Below are positions 13,504-21,483 of a DNA stretch of 23,228 nt, one piece after another; position 1 is the first letter of the stretch; the number at the start of each line of letters is the position of its first letter. This DNA comes from a virus. The notes beneath the pieces were generated by a model. It had not been told where the DNA came from, ran no database searches, and saw only the letters and a program-made list of their open reading frames with translations. A program made the translations under genes and the position numbers. The DNA lies in the IMG/VR virus record IMGVR_UViG_3300007344_008336, positions 1 to 23,228 of that record, one strand, 5' to 3'.

Positions 13504-14550
13504 ATGACTCCCACCTTTCGAATTGTGGCCGACGGCGCCGATATTACGGCGCTGATCAATGATCGGCTGTTGTTGCTGCGCACCTCTGATAAGCCGGGCA
13601 TGGACTCCGACGAGTTTGAATTGCGCATTGATGACCGTGACGGCCAGGTGCAGCTGCCTCGGCGTGGCAGCTCCATCGAGATTTACCTGGGGTATGTCGA
13701 AACGTCCCTGGCGCGTCTGGGGCGTTACGCAGTGGACACGGTCGAGGTGTCGGGTCCGCCGGACACCATCGTGATCAAGGGTAAGGCCAGCGACATGCGC
13801 GGCAGTGGCAAGACCATCCGCAGCGGCAGCTGGGAGGACGTGCCGCTGTCGAAGATCGTGGCCGACATTGCGGCGCGCAACGGTTGGCAACCGGTGTGCC
13901 CGGTGACAACGAAAGTCGCCCGGGTGGACCAGCTCAACGAGTCCGATTTTAATTTCATCACGCGTCTGGCCAAGCAGTACGACTGCACGGCCAAGGTCGC
14001 TGATGGCAAGCTGTTGGTGATGCCGCGTCAAGGTGGCCAGACCGCCAGCGGCAAGACGTTCGGCGCGATCACCCTGACGAAGAGCGACCTCAGCCGCTGG
14101 CAGTTCAGCCTCGGGGATCGCAACTCGTACAAGGCCGTGGCGACCAAACATCAGAACAAGAAGGACGGCAAGTTAGAGGTGGTCACCATCAACAACGACG
14201 ACGCCCTGGATGGTTTGCCTGCGGTACATACCGACCGGCATATCTACCCGAACAAGACCGCCGCCGAGTCAGCCACCAAAGCGCGGTTGGCGGCGTTCAA
14301 TCGCTCGACCGCCGACGTCCGACTTGAGATGCCCGGCCGGACGGACATCTTTGCCGAGCGCCCGATCAACGCCCAGGGATTTAAGGTCGGCCTCGATGGC
14401 GAGTATCTGGCGGATTCGGTCGAGCAGGTGTTTACCCAATCCGGCTGGTCGACCACGGTCGAATGCAATGCCGGCAAACAAGGCAAATCCAAAGGTAAGA
14501 AAAAGAAGGAAACCAAGCCGCTCAAGGTTGTGAGCGTCGAGAAGCTGTAG
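13504..14550 (+). CDS. D: P2 gpD-like late control / baseplate hub protein
   Basis: A 348-aa protein of the phage late control D family (T4 gp27/gp44-like hub). It opens TPTFRIVADGADITALINDR and has the first barrel with DRDGQVQLPRRGSSIEIYLG. The middle has NESDFNFITRLAKQYDC, typical of this family, and the C-terminal strand ends in a lysine-rich tail (GKSKGKKKKETKP, about 320-335). The start at 13504 is preferred because the first family-like residues begin there; GGA lies about 9 nt upstream. No lesion is visible, so it is the largest intact gene of the tail block. It is followed by the lysis genes, as in P2-like Pseudomonas prophages and R-type tailocins. Confidence 0.92.
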   Translation: MTPTFRIVADGADITALINDRLLLLRTSDKPGMDSDEFELRIDDRDGQVQLPRRGSSIEIYLGYVETSLARLGRYAVDTVEVSGPPDTIVIKGKASDMRGSGKTIRSGSWEDVPLSKIVADIAARNGWQPVCPVTTKVARVDQLNESDFNFITRLAKQYDCTAKVADGKLLVMPRQGGQTASGKTFGAITLTKSDLSRWQFSLGDRNSYKAVATKHQNKKDGKLEVVTINNDDALDGLPAVHTDRHIYPNKTAAESATKARLAAFNRSTADVRLEMPGRTDIFAERPINAQGFKVGLDGEYLADSVEQVFTQSGWSTTVECNAGKQGKSKGKKKKETKPLKVVSVEKL

Positions 14551-14557
14551 CGCATCC

Positions 14558-15079
14558 CATCGCCGCCAAGCGGGCGTTTTTGTATCTGCCCTCAATGCGG
14601 CGATGGTTCGCCGGCAGATCAACATGCCGAAACGTCAGGCCGTATTCCTGGCGCAGGTCGGTCACGAATCTGGGCAACTGCAATACGTCCGTGAGTTGGG
14701 CGGCGATCAGTACCTGAGCAAATACGACACCGGCACCCTGGCCGCGAATCTGGGCAATACGCCGGAAGCGGACGGGGATGGCCAGCGCTATCGTGGTCGT
14801 GGCCTGATCCAAATTACGGGCCGCAACAATTACCTGCGCTGCAGCCTGGCGCTGTTCGGCGACGAGCGATTGCTGCGCACCCCTGAGCTGCTGGAGCTGC
14901 CGCAATGGGCCGCCGAGTCGGCCGCGTGGTTCTGGTGGGTGCGCGAGCTGAATGCCCTGGCAGACCGGGACGACTTCGACGCGATCACCCGAAAGATCAA
15001 CGGCGGCCTCAATGGTCTTGTGGATCGGCTGGAGTTGTGGGGCCGGGCGAGGGCGGTGCTATGCGTCTCGTCGACCTGA
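14558..15079 (+). pseudogene. GH19-type phage endolysin, N-terminally truncated
   Basis: The frame reads HRRQAGVFVSALNAAMVRRQ, then FLAQVGHESGQLQYVREL with the GH19 catalytic glutamate in GHES, YRGRGLIQITGRNNY, WAAESAAWFWW and ITRKINGGLNG. The enzyme would cleave cell-wall glycan for lysis. The usual opening, about 15-20 residues with a start codon, is missing: homology runs directly into the D stop, and a change of frame lies between. An ATG at 14603 could start a shorter protein, but no ribosome site precedes it. The C-terminus overlaps the Rz start by 19 nt, as usual. Probably inactive through a small deletion after D. Confidence 0.7.
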
Positions 15080-15111
15080 TTCCAGCACCGTATCGGCTGC
15101 TGGCCATCGGT

Positions 15112-15132
15112 TGGCTGCTGGCTGCTGGCTGC
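15112..15132 (+). repeat. three tandem 7-bp repeats (TGGCTGC) in Rz
   Basis: Perfect units at 15112-15118, 15119-15125 and 15126-15132. The unit length is not a multiple of three, so gain or loss of one unit changes the Rz reading frame. Confidence 0.85.
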
Positions 15133-15341
15133 GTCGGCCGGTGGCTCGGCCGCGCTGGCTTGGCAGATTCAGGATTGGCGTTACGGCCAGCAGTTGGCGG
15201 AGCAAGCCCGCCTGCAGGCCGAGACGCTCAATCAGCAAACCCAGGCCGCCACGACGCAACAGCAGGCCGAGCAGGACAAACGTCTGGCGTTGGAACAACG
15301 GCTTTCCACTAGCGAACAAACCCATTACCGAGTCTTGAGCT

Positions 15342-15557
15342 ATGCCCAACGTGATCAAGGTCGCCTGCGCGACCGTCTTGCCACTGCTGATCTGCGCCTG
15401 TCAGTCCTACTCGACGCCACCGCCGTTGCCGGTGGCGACTCAGTGTCGGCCTCCACCTCAACCGGCGGCGTGGTTCATGGCGCCACAAGAGCCCAACTTG
15501 ACCCGGCGCATGCTCAACGAATTATCGGCATCACCGATGCTGGCGACCAAGGACTGA
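15342..15557 (+). CDS. Rz1: Rz1-like outer-membrane lipoprotein (o-spanin)
   Basis: A 71-aa protein nested in another frame within Rz. A signal peptide (MPNVIKVACATVLPLLICAC) ends in a lipobox with the lipidated cysteine as the second Cys of ICAC. A proline-rich part (STPPPLPV, RPPPQPAAW) and a short C-terminus follow. The nested position, lipobox and proline content are the hallmarks of Rz1. It is intact although its partner Rz is frameshifted. Confidence 0.8.
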   Translation: MPNVIKVACATVLPLLICACQSYSTPPPLPVATQCRPPPQPAAWFMAPQEPNLTRRMLNELSASPMLATKD

Positions 15558-15726
15558 TTGCCCTAGCGGCTTGTCAGGCCTACGCCAAAGAAGTCTCAAC
15601 ACCGGAGTAAAAAGAGCGGTCGGACTGGATGCGTCAACATCCAACCCGGCCGCCGTCCCTGCAGATTGTCCCTGCAAGTCCAGCCAAGGCTCTTACTCCC
15701 TACACGAAGCGCGGCGAGCCTAGAAC

Positions 15727-15742
15727 CTGTTTATTCATACAG
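15727..15742 (+). promoter_or_regulatory. LexA-box-like operator upstream of the Dam-type methylase
   Basis: CTGTTTATTCATACAG fits CTGT-N8-ACAG with an AT-rich centre, the gamma-proteobacterial LexA (SOS) operator. It ends 17 bp before the methylase ATG, suggesting SOS induction. AAAGG lies between it and the start. Confidence 0.6.
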
Positions 15743-15759
15743 TAAAGGTCTTGCTTTTT

Positions 15760-16554
15760 ATGTCTACATCCATCGTCCCTTGGATGGGCGGCAAACGCCG
15801 CCTGGCCGACCGCCTCATTCCGCTTTTTCCGCCACACGAATGCTATGTTGAAGTCTTTGCTGGCGGTGCCGCGCTCTACTTCATGAAGCCGCAGCCATCG
15901 CCCGTCGAAGTCCTCAACGACATCAACGGCGACCTGGTCACGCTTTACCGCGTCGTGCAGAACCACCTCGAAGAGTTCGTGCGCCAGTTCAAATGGGCGC
16001 TCAGCTCGCGGCAGGTGTTCGAATGGCAGAAAATGACCCGCCCTGAAACCCTCACCGACATCCAGCGCGCCGCCCGATTCTTCTACCCGCAGCACCACGC
16101 CTTCGCCGGCAAGGTCTCGGGGCAGACGTTCGGCACGGCGACGATTGCCCCGGCCATCAACCTGCTGCGGATCGAGGAAAACCTCTCGGCTGCGTGGCAG
16201 CGGCTATCCGGCACCTACGTCGAAAACCTCCCATGGCTTGAATGCGCTGAACGCTACGACCGTGCCCACACGTTCCACTACATGGATCCGCCTTACTGGC
16301 AGACCGCCGGCTATGGCGTTGACTTTCCGTTTGAGAACTACGAGCGGATGGCCGACTTCATGCGCCGCTGCAAAGGCAAGGTGATGGTCAGTATCAACGA
16401 TCACCCGGACATCCGGCGCGTGTTCGAAGGCTTCCACTTCGAGACACTGGACATTCGCTACAGCAACACCAATCAGCGGCAAGGGAAAACTGAGACCAGT
16501 CAAGAACTGGTGATCATGAATTGGGATCCGGTATCCTCAGGAGGATTATTTTAA
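15760..16554 (+). CDS. Dam-family (D12 class) DNA adenine methyltransferase, phage type
   Basis: A 264-aa protein. The N-terminal SAM motif PWMGGKRRLADRL, motif I EVFAGGAALYF (31-41), NDINGDLVTLYR (53-64) and the catalytic DPPYW (DPPY at 176-179) are all present in the order usual for Dam-family N6-adenine methylases. It would methylate adenine in a short DNA site; specificity cannot be read from the sequence. The start at 15760 is preferred over a TTG nine bases earlier, with AAAGG about 11 nt upstream. It follows the lysis genes on the same strand, separated by about 150 bp with the LexA-like box, so it is probably transcribed separately. The GC-rich composition matches the tail block and not the AT-richer genes that follow. 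No cognate nuclease is adjacent. Confidence 0.9.
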   Translation: MSTSIVPWMGGKRRLADRLIPLFPPHECYVEVFAGGAALYFMKPQPSPVEVLNDINGDLVTLYRVVQNHLEEFVRQFKWALSSRQVFEWQKMTRPETLTDIQRAARFFYPQHHAFAGKVSGQTFGTATIAPAINLLRIEENLSAAWQRLSGTYVENLPWLECAERYDRAHTFHYMDPPYWQTAGYGVDFPFENYERMADFMRRCKGKVMVSINDHPDIRRVFEGFHFETLDIRYSNTNQRQGKTETSQELVIMNWDPVSSGGLF

Positions 16555-16789
16555 AAGGCGTAACCAGAATGGGAGGGCAAGCACCGTCGTGACCGGGAAC
16601 CAGTCAATACGGGGGGGAGGGCTAATCGCGTTCGCAAAGAAGATCGGTATCCGGTAGTGTTAGAGAAGTATTGCCTACCATCGGAGCAGTATTGGATGCA
16701 TGAGTTTCGATGGCAACACTGTGTGGCGGCTCGATACAGTAGCCAGCCAAAGCTATTTGTCTAATTCTAGCTAACTCAAAGGAATGTCC

Positions 16790-17704
16790 ATGAGCAATTC
16801 GGCTCAAAGCGGTAATGCAAACGTGAATAATGGTACTAGTCAAAATGAACTTAGGCGAACATTTATTGCAATGTTGTTTGCCCTGGTCGCAGCGACTATA
16901 GCTCAGCAAATAGCTGAGCTATTATTTGTAATCACCGGTGGTTGGGATTTGGCCTCTAGCCCACCGAAGATGTGGGAAAATTTACTCTCCGGCAATGGGA
17001 TGCTTTTTGCATCACTTACGCACTCTTTCCTGGCGTTGCTAATGGTATCGATGAGCTGGGTTATGTGGTCTAAGTCCCAAGCTGCCGGCCATAAGACTGA
17101 GATTGCACACATTTTTTCAAAGGAGTTTGTGCTTTTATTAATCGAGGTCTTCCTTGTTGTCCTGTATTTTGCTATTGCGAAAACAATGGAGCAAAACTTC
17201 GCAGAATATATGAAGGATAAAAAAATCTCTTCATATGTCGGAGTGGCGTCTGCTCGTCCTGAAGCACTCCAAATGATGTGGGTGTTTTCCGTCTTCTTTG
17301 TCTGGGATGTGATTGTAGATGTTATCTATAGTCCACGTATGCCCCATCCCGTTCTTATTCGCGAAAGGTTTTACTCTTTCATTCAAGGGCTTTTGACATA
17401 CTGCTCTATTTCATTGCTCTGTGTTTTCGCTGCTTGGATGGTTAGCCGAGCAGCGCCATCTGCCGGTACTCCATACGAAGCTCTTTGGGGCGATATATCG
17501 CTAATTGCTCTCCTTTTGTTTTTTGCGTTGGGTAAACAACTCGAATACTTCGCGATCAAGCTTTTTCCAGGTGAAGATAGCCGGAAAAATACTAAACGTG
17601 ACCATCCGCCTTCAACTAAAGCGGCGGTAATGATGGTTTTCCTGTCTGCTGTTTATATTTATTCGATGATGGTGTTGATATGGCCGCCGAGCTTCCTCAA
17701 ATAA
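16790..17704 (+). CDS. polytopic inner-membrane protein, unknown
   Basis: A 304-aa protein with a Ser/Asn-rich cytoplasmic-looking start and about six or seven membrane segments: roughly residues 25-50, 73-93, 112-131, 162-180, 201-218, 236-248 and 277-298. No transporter or kinase motif is recognised. A basic loop (DSRKNTKRDH, about 262-272) precedes the last segment. The start at 16790 has AAAGGA 6 nt upstream; an ATG six bases earlier abuts that site and is less likely. Its 3' end overlaps the P-loop kinase gene by 25 bp, so the two are probably translated together. The role is unknown; membrane effectors are common in phage-defence pairs, which is only an analogy. Confidence 0.7.
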   Translation: MSNSAQSGNANVNNGTSQNELRRTFIAMLFALVAATIAQQIAELLFVITGGWDLASSPPKMWENLLSGNGMLFASLTHSFLALLMVSMSWVMWSKSQAAGHKTEIAHIFSKEFVLLLIEVFLVVLYFAIAKTMEQNFAEYMKDKKISSYVGVASARPEALQMMWVFSVFFVWDVIVDVIYSPRMPHPVLIRERFYSFIQGLLTYCSISLLCVFAAWMVSRAAPSAGTPYEALWGDISLIALLLFFALGKQLEYFAIKLFPGEDSRKNTKRDHPPSTKAAVMMVFLSAVYIYSMMVLIWPPSFLK

Positions 17705-18240
17705 TTGGCTTAGTAGGGCCTATTAGAGCTGGTAAAACTACGGTTACAAAATATCTGGTTGAGGAGTACGGGTATATTTCCGCGTCCAACTCTGACGTGC
17801 TTAGAGAGATATTAGACGGTATGGGAATACCGTCTAATCGGGCAAATTTGGGAAGGTTGGGTAACTCGATTTTTAAAGTTCTGGGGAACGACATTATTGC
17901 GAAGTACCGCCTCGATAATCTTAACTTGGGGCGGATAGTTGTCGATGGTATTCGCTATCCAGAAGAGATAAAACGGTACTCTGAAGTTGAGAGTTTTAAA
18001 CTTTTGGGTGTCGCGGCAGATCCGGACATTCGTTTTGAGAGAGCGGTCGGAGAGCGGGAAGAATTGAAGGATGTGGGTATTTCCCGTGAAGCGTTTGATG
18101 ATCTAGTACTGTCGAGAAGTGAACTAAAAGTTCCTCAGCTTGTGTCAAGAGCGGATGAGGTAATTATAAATGATGGAGATTTTGAGAGTCTAAAACAAAA
18201 GATTGATCAGACTCTGAAAAAATGGAGTTCTTACTCTTAA
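17680..18240 (+). CDS. P-loop kinase, nucleotide / dephospho-CoA kinase-like
   Basis: A 186-aa protein. The Walker A motif GPIRAGKTT (13-21) is followed by a switch and core of the nucleoside/nucleotide kinase type (RIVVDGIRYPEEI, a Walker B-like hydrophobic strand with D, then a lid-like charged region FERAVGEREELKD). Such enzymes phosphorylate nucleotides or related small molecules; the substrate here is unknown. The start lies inside the end of the membrane-protein gene, with only a weak ribosome site, so coupled translation is likely. The stop overlaps the stop of the convergent methyltransferase gene (18237). Low GC content matches its neighbours. Confidence 0.75.
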   Translation: MAAELPQIIGLVGPIRAGKTTVTKYLVEEYGYISASNSDVLREILDGMGIPSNRANLGRLGNSIFKVLGNDIIAKYRLDNLNLGRIVVDGIRYPEEIKRYSEVESFKLLGVAADPDIRFERAVGEREELKDVGISREAFDDLVLSRSELKVPQLVSRADEVIINDGDFESLKQKIDQTLKKWSSYS

Positions 18241-18977
18241 GTAAGGCCTAGCAGTTGTTTTAAAGTGTTTGCGCAGGACTCCATCTGCGCATCGCTTTTA
18301 CCAATTATCCAATACTCGTGATTTAGACATAAACCACTTGGGTCGTGGATCCTGAGTGTCTTGAAACCGCAGTCTTGTATGTCTGAAGCGAGTTTTTCTC
18401 TGGCAGCGGTGCTGCGTCGATATACGTTGGCGACAATGACTCCCGTTGTTTTTAAGGTCCTACTTAGTTCGGTTAGTTGAACTTTGTAAAACGGGAAGTG
18501 CAGCACAAATACGGCAATCACCATTTCGAAATAGCCCTCTTCATAAGGAAGAGTGCATACAGTGTCAGAGAAAATATAGCAGTCAAGATCGTTGTTAGAA
18601 TGAGATTTGACTACTACCTCATCTGCGTCCGATAAGACGTAATGCATTCCCGGCGCAGTATTGACTGTGAACACGGGATTTTTGCCTGCTCCGATTTCTA
18701 GAAGGCTGGAGGGGGCGATTTTAATCGCTAACGATTCAAATAAAGAGCGAACTTCACCATTCGCGCGGCTTATTAATTCGGGGAATTGGGCGCGAGCGCG
18801 GCATAGGTTACTGACTTCGACTGGCTTCAGCTCGTCGAGGTGCTCAGTATGAGTGTAAAAGTAATCCATGAATCTGAAGTATTTGGTGCCTTGATATATC
18901 GTCTCACTTGGTCCTTTCTCATTTTTTTTATATTTGAGAACGCCAGGTTCGATCATCTCAAAATCTTCTTCGTTCAT
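18237..18977 (-). CDS. class I SAM-dependent methyltransferase
   Basis: A 246-aa protein. Motif I SLLEIGAGKNP (91-101), an acidic second-strand end YVLSDADEVVV (113-123) and LPYEEGYFEMVIAVFVLHFP (143-162) show a Rossmann methyltransferase of the Methyltransf_11 type. The N-terminal 85 residues are extra and may bind the substrate. No DNA-methylase catalytic motif is seen, so a small molecule or protein is a likelier substrate. GGGAGTGGAGT precedes the ATG. It lies 18 bp after the DNA methyltransferase stop, in the same operon. Confidence 0.8.
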   Translation of the reverse strand: MNEEDFEMIEPGVLKYKKNEKGPSETIYQGTKYFRFMDYFYTHTEHLDELKPVEVSNLCRARAQFPELISRANGEVRSLFESLAIKIAPSSLLEIGAGKNPVFTVNTAPGMHYVLSDADEVVVKSHSNNDLDCYIFSDTVCTLPYEEGYFEMVIAVFVLHFPFYKVQLTELSRTLKTTGVIVANVYRRSTAAREKLASDIQDCGFKTLRIHDPSGLCLNHEYWIIGKSDAQMESCANTLKQLLGLT

Positions 18978-18995
18978 ACTCCACTCCCTCGGATC

Positions 18996-20192
18996 CTAAT
19001 CTTTTATAAATAGAAGAATATCTTCGCATTTAACTTTTGCCATTAGACGCCTGCGACTTATTTTTATGTTTCTTTCTTTCCTTAGCGCGAGAGTGAATCC
19101 CTGATTGATTGCCGAAAATATTAACTCGTCAGTAGTGGAGGCTCTTGCCTGCGATTCACCCACGACTAATGCCATAGATGAGCCTTTTTTAAGTATGCGA
19201 AAGCTCTGTTTGAAAAAGTTAGCCATGAAACTCATGTATAATTCATGACTATTTTTTCTAGAGCGATTTGATCTGGCCCCTGACTCGGCAGAGCGAAGCT
19301 TCTCAAAGTCTCTAAAGCCCAGTCGTTCAGCAGCAAGCTCGTCTTTGTCGAACCACAAGTAACTGAGTCGTTGTGACTTTACATAATCGGCTACACCGTA
19401 GTAAGGCGGGGAGGTCATAATGAAGTCAATTTGATCGTTCGGAATAGACTCCATGTTCGCGACGCAGTCCCCAGCAAGCAGTTTGTAACGAGATCGAGTT
19501 TGTTTTCTCGTTTCCTTGTCTACGTGAACTTGAACCGCTTTGTGAGAAAGCTCAGTTAATTTCAGATATTCATTAGTAGCATTGCGGAACGTTAATAATG
19601 CATCTTTCGGAACTATTTCTGACGGTTTTGGTTTTACGTTATCGCAAACCCATCCCCAGTGACGACCCTGTGAAGAAGTATTTTTTAGTATTCCGGAGAA
19701 AATCGCAAGCAAACATTTTTTTAGTTGTAGATTTTTAGTTTCAAGGATGGAGGCTAATAATCGATTTAATATGAAAAGTGTGTCCGGGTGATACCAGGCA
19801 CGCAGTTCCTCCTCGTGAGGATGAGGTTCTGCTAGTTTTGTCCCAAACAGATTTTCCGATTCGCTGATAATAACGTCAATTTGCTTTCGAAGACTTTTTG
19901 GGTCAGGAAAGTAAAGCTTTGCTTCACTCATAAGCAACGCAATTGGGTTTGTATCTATCCCAATAAAGTTTCTACCTAATCTGACTGCCTCCACCCCCGT
20001 GGTTCCGGATCCGTTAAAAGGATCTAAAACAGTATCTCCTTTTTGCGTAAAAGCAGGAATTAGCGTGCCGGGAATCGCCGCAATATAGGTTGCTGGATAC
20101 CAATGGAGTGAGTGGATTCCCGAATTGCTGAGATTTGGGAAAGACCAATCTATATTTTCTAGATGCTCAGTTAAGTTCAAATGGGAATTCAT
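18996..20192 (-). CDS. DNA methyltransferase, probably N4-cytosine (TSPPY type)
   Basis: A 398-aa protein. SLHWYPATYIAAIPGTLIPA leads to motif I DPFNGSGTTGVEA (57-69) and FIGIDTNPIA. The catalytic TSPPYYG is at 260-266, followed by YVKSQRLSYLWF. TSPPY is most often seen in N4-cytosine methylases, although adenine cannot be excluded. The region between motifs I and IV (about 95-240) may hold target recognition. The start at 20192 gives the family-like N-terminus and overlaps the HD gene by 26 bp; a GTG at 20267 is less likely. No restriction enzyme is adjacent, so it may protect host DNA from the HD protein or serve another role. Confidence 0.85.
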   Translation of the reverse strand: MNSHLNLTEHLENIDWSFPNLSNSGIHSLHWYPATYIAAIPGTLIPAFTQKGDTVLDPFNGSGTTGVEAVRLGRNFIGIDTNPIALLMSEAKLYFPDPKSLRKQIDVIISESENLFGTKLAEPHPHEEELRAWYHPDTLFILNRLLASILETKNLQLKKCLLAIFSGILKNTSSQGRHWGWVCDNVKPKPSEIVPKDALLTFRNATNEYLKLTELSHKAVQVHVDKETRKQTRSRYKLLAGDCVANMESIPNDQIDFIMTSPPYYGVADYVKSQRLSYLWFDKDELAAERLGFRDFEKLRSAESGARSNRSRKNSHELYMSFMANFFKQSFRILKKGSSMALVVGESQARASTTDELIFSAINQGFTLALRKERNIKISRRRLMAKVKCEDILLFIKD

Positions 20193-21483
20193 CCGTTTCG
20201 GCGTAGAAGCTCCCTTTGTATGTTTCCGGGAATTCAGCTTCAAAAATATCGACTTCAAAAAGGTCACAGAATGCAGTGGTAACCTTTTTTCTCCATTCGA
20301 TTATATCTGGCAATAGCATCTTAGGTTTGCCTGGTGTCTTCTTAATCAGCGAAATCATACAGCTAGTAGAATTTTTACCGAGAATGACAATTCCTTTGTC
20401 ATTGTCAAGAGGGACCTTGATTTCACGGCAAATTAGACCTTTTTCATTCCATACGAAATAGCTCGGATCATTGAATGGTACATCTACACGATGTGAAATG
20501 TATTCAGCAATCTCTGCGTTCTTAAGCTTTTTGGATGTATTAAAGTTTTTAAACCATACGTAATCTATAAGGTGATATTCGCATCCGGAAATGAGCTGCT
20601 GCGCCAAAGTTGCGGTGCTCGGGTGTTTGCGAAGTTTCTCCTCAAACTCCGGTTCAGTCATATACCAATTTTCAAGTGTGATAACTTCATTCTCAACTGC
20701 TCGACGAACTAAATCCGTTTGGAGCGCGTTGTATGGAATGCACTCAGGATGTGCAATTATCATTGTATAGATGCGCTGCCTGAAATCTATCCAATTTCTT
20801 AGCGGCTCAATAGCTGCTTCGCTAAAGATAAGTCCAGATTTTTCGTTCAACTTCATGCATTTACGCAGTTCGACTATATTTTCTCTAGCATTGTCCCATC
20901 CAAGCATCGCTGCCATTCGATGGACGTTGTCGATGTTATCGATATCAATGTCCGCGGATACAGCGCTGTGGAAGCCGGGTTTTGGACAAACTAGGTTAAT
21001 TACCGCGTCCTGATTGACGTTGTGTTTGCGCAAAATCTTCTCAAGTTGCAACTGCTTGCCTGGAACAATTTCTAGATAAGCATTATCTTTGCTGAGTACC
21101 CCGCTAATTAAAGCTGACAGCGTTTCCTCATGATTAAAGTTTGGGGCGACACGTTTGAGTTCAGATTCCACAAGATGGCCATACGGTGGAATGGCTGCAT
21201 CATGTAAAATTGCCGCGGCGAGTAATGCCTTTGTTGCATCTATACTTAGATTGCTTTTGTGTGCTAATTCGACAGCAAGATAAGTGACCCCAATCGAGTG
21301 GGGGAGGCGTCTAGATCTTCCGAGTTCTTGGATAAGAGGCACATCAAAATTCATTTGACGCATGTTTCGTAGCCGGTGAATCTCCGGGCTGTCTATGAGA
21401 TCGGCGAGTAACGAAGTTAGGTTTTCATCTGAAAACCTCATGAGCCCATGCAAGATGTCGTGGAATTCCATATGGCCCTTCAT
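20167..21483 (-). CDS. HD-domain phosphohydrolase (dNTPase / SAMHD1-like)
   Basis: A 438-aa protein. RLPHSIGVTYLAVELA (H62), ILHDAAIPPYGHLVE (HD at 94-95, H103), HEE (H118) and SADIDIDNIDNV (D near 180) form the HD metal-binding set in the order seen in dGTPase and SAMHD1-type enzymes, with their R-x-P-HS opening. The likely reaction is hydrolysis of dNTPs or another nucleotide; the C-terminal 200 residues (about 240-438) are not recognised and may be regulatory. The start is uncertain: ATG at 21483, or ATG at 21471, which has AAGGG close upstream. It is the first gene of the operon with the two methyltransferases, overlapping the DNA methylase by 26 bp. Confidence 0.8.
   Translation of the reverse strand: MKGHMEFHDILHGLMRFSDENLTSLLADLIDSPEIHRLRNMRQMNFDVPLIQELGRSRRLPHSIGVTYLAVELAHKSNLSIDATKALLAAAILHDAAIPPYGHLVESELKRVAPNFNHEETLSALISGVLSKDNAYLEIVPGKQLQLEKILRKHNVNQDAVINLVCPKPGFHSAVSADIDIDNIDNVHRMAAMLGWDNARENIVELRKCMKLNEKSGLIFSEAAIEPLRNWIDFRQRIYTMIIAHPECIPYNALQTDLVRRAVENEVITLENWYMTEPEFEEKLRKHPSTATLAQQLISGCEYHLIDYVWFKNFNTSKKLKNAEIAEYISHRVDVPFNDPSYFVWNEKGLICREIKVPLDNDKGIVILGKNSTSCMISLIKKTPGKPKMLLPDIIEWRKKVTTAFCDLFEVDIFEAEFPETYKGSFYAETDEFPFELN

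Larger units (their letters stand above)
15061..15610 (+). pseudogene. Rz: Rz-like i-spanin with a frameshift in a 7-bp tandem repeat
   Basis: It starts MRLVDLIPAPYRLLAIGWLL (one membrane segment) and continues in another frame as SAGGSAALAWQIQDWRYGQQ, then a long Gln/Ala coiled-coil and AQRDQGRLRDRLATADLRLS. The frame changes at three perfect tandem TGGCTGC units (15112-15132). With two units the reading would be continuous through IGWLLAASAGGSAALAW, so the third unit is the lesion. Rz spans the periplasm with Rz1 to disrupt the outer membrane at lysis. Slippage between two and three copies would switch it on and off. Confidence 0.75.

Noticed and set aside
13390-14151. Long open frame antisense to the D gene
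   Set aside because: D is clearly coding on the plus strand by homology; the antisense frame reflects GC-rich codon bias.
15061-15610. Programmed frameshift in Rz
   Set aside because: No slippery heptamer with downstream structure is evident; the tandem 7-bp triplication explains the shift more simply.
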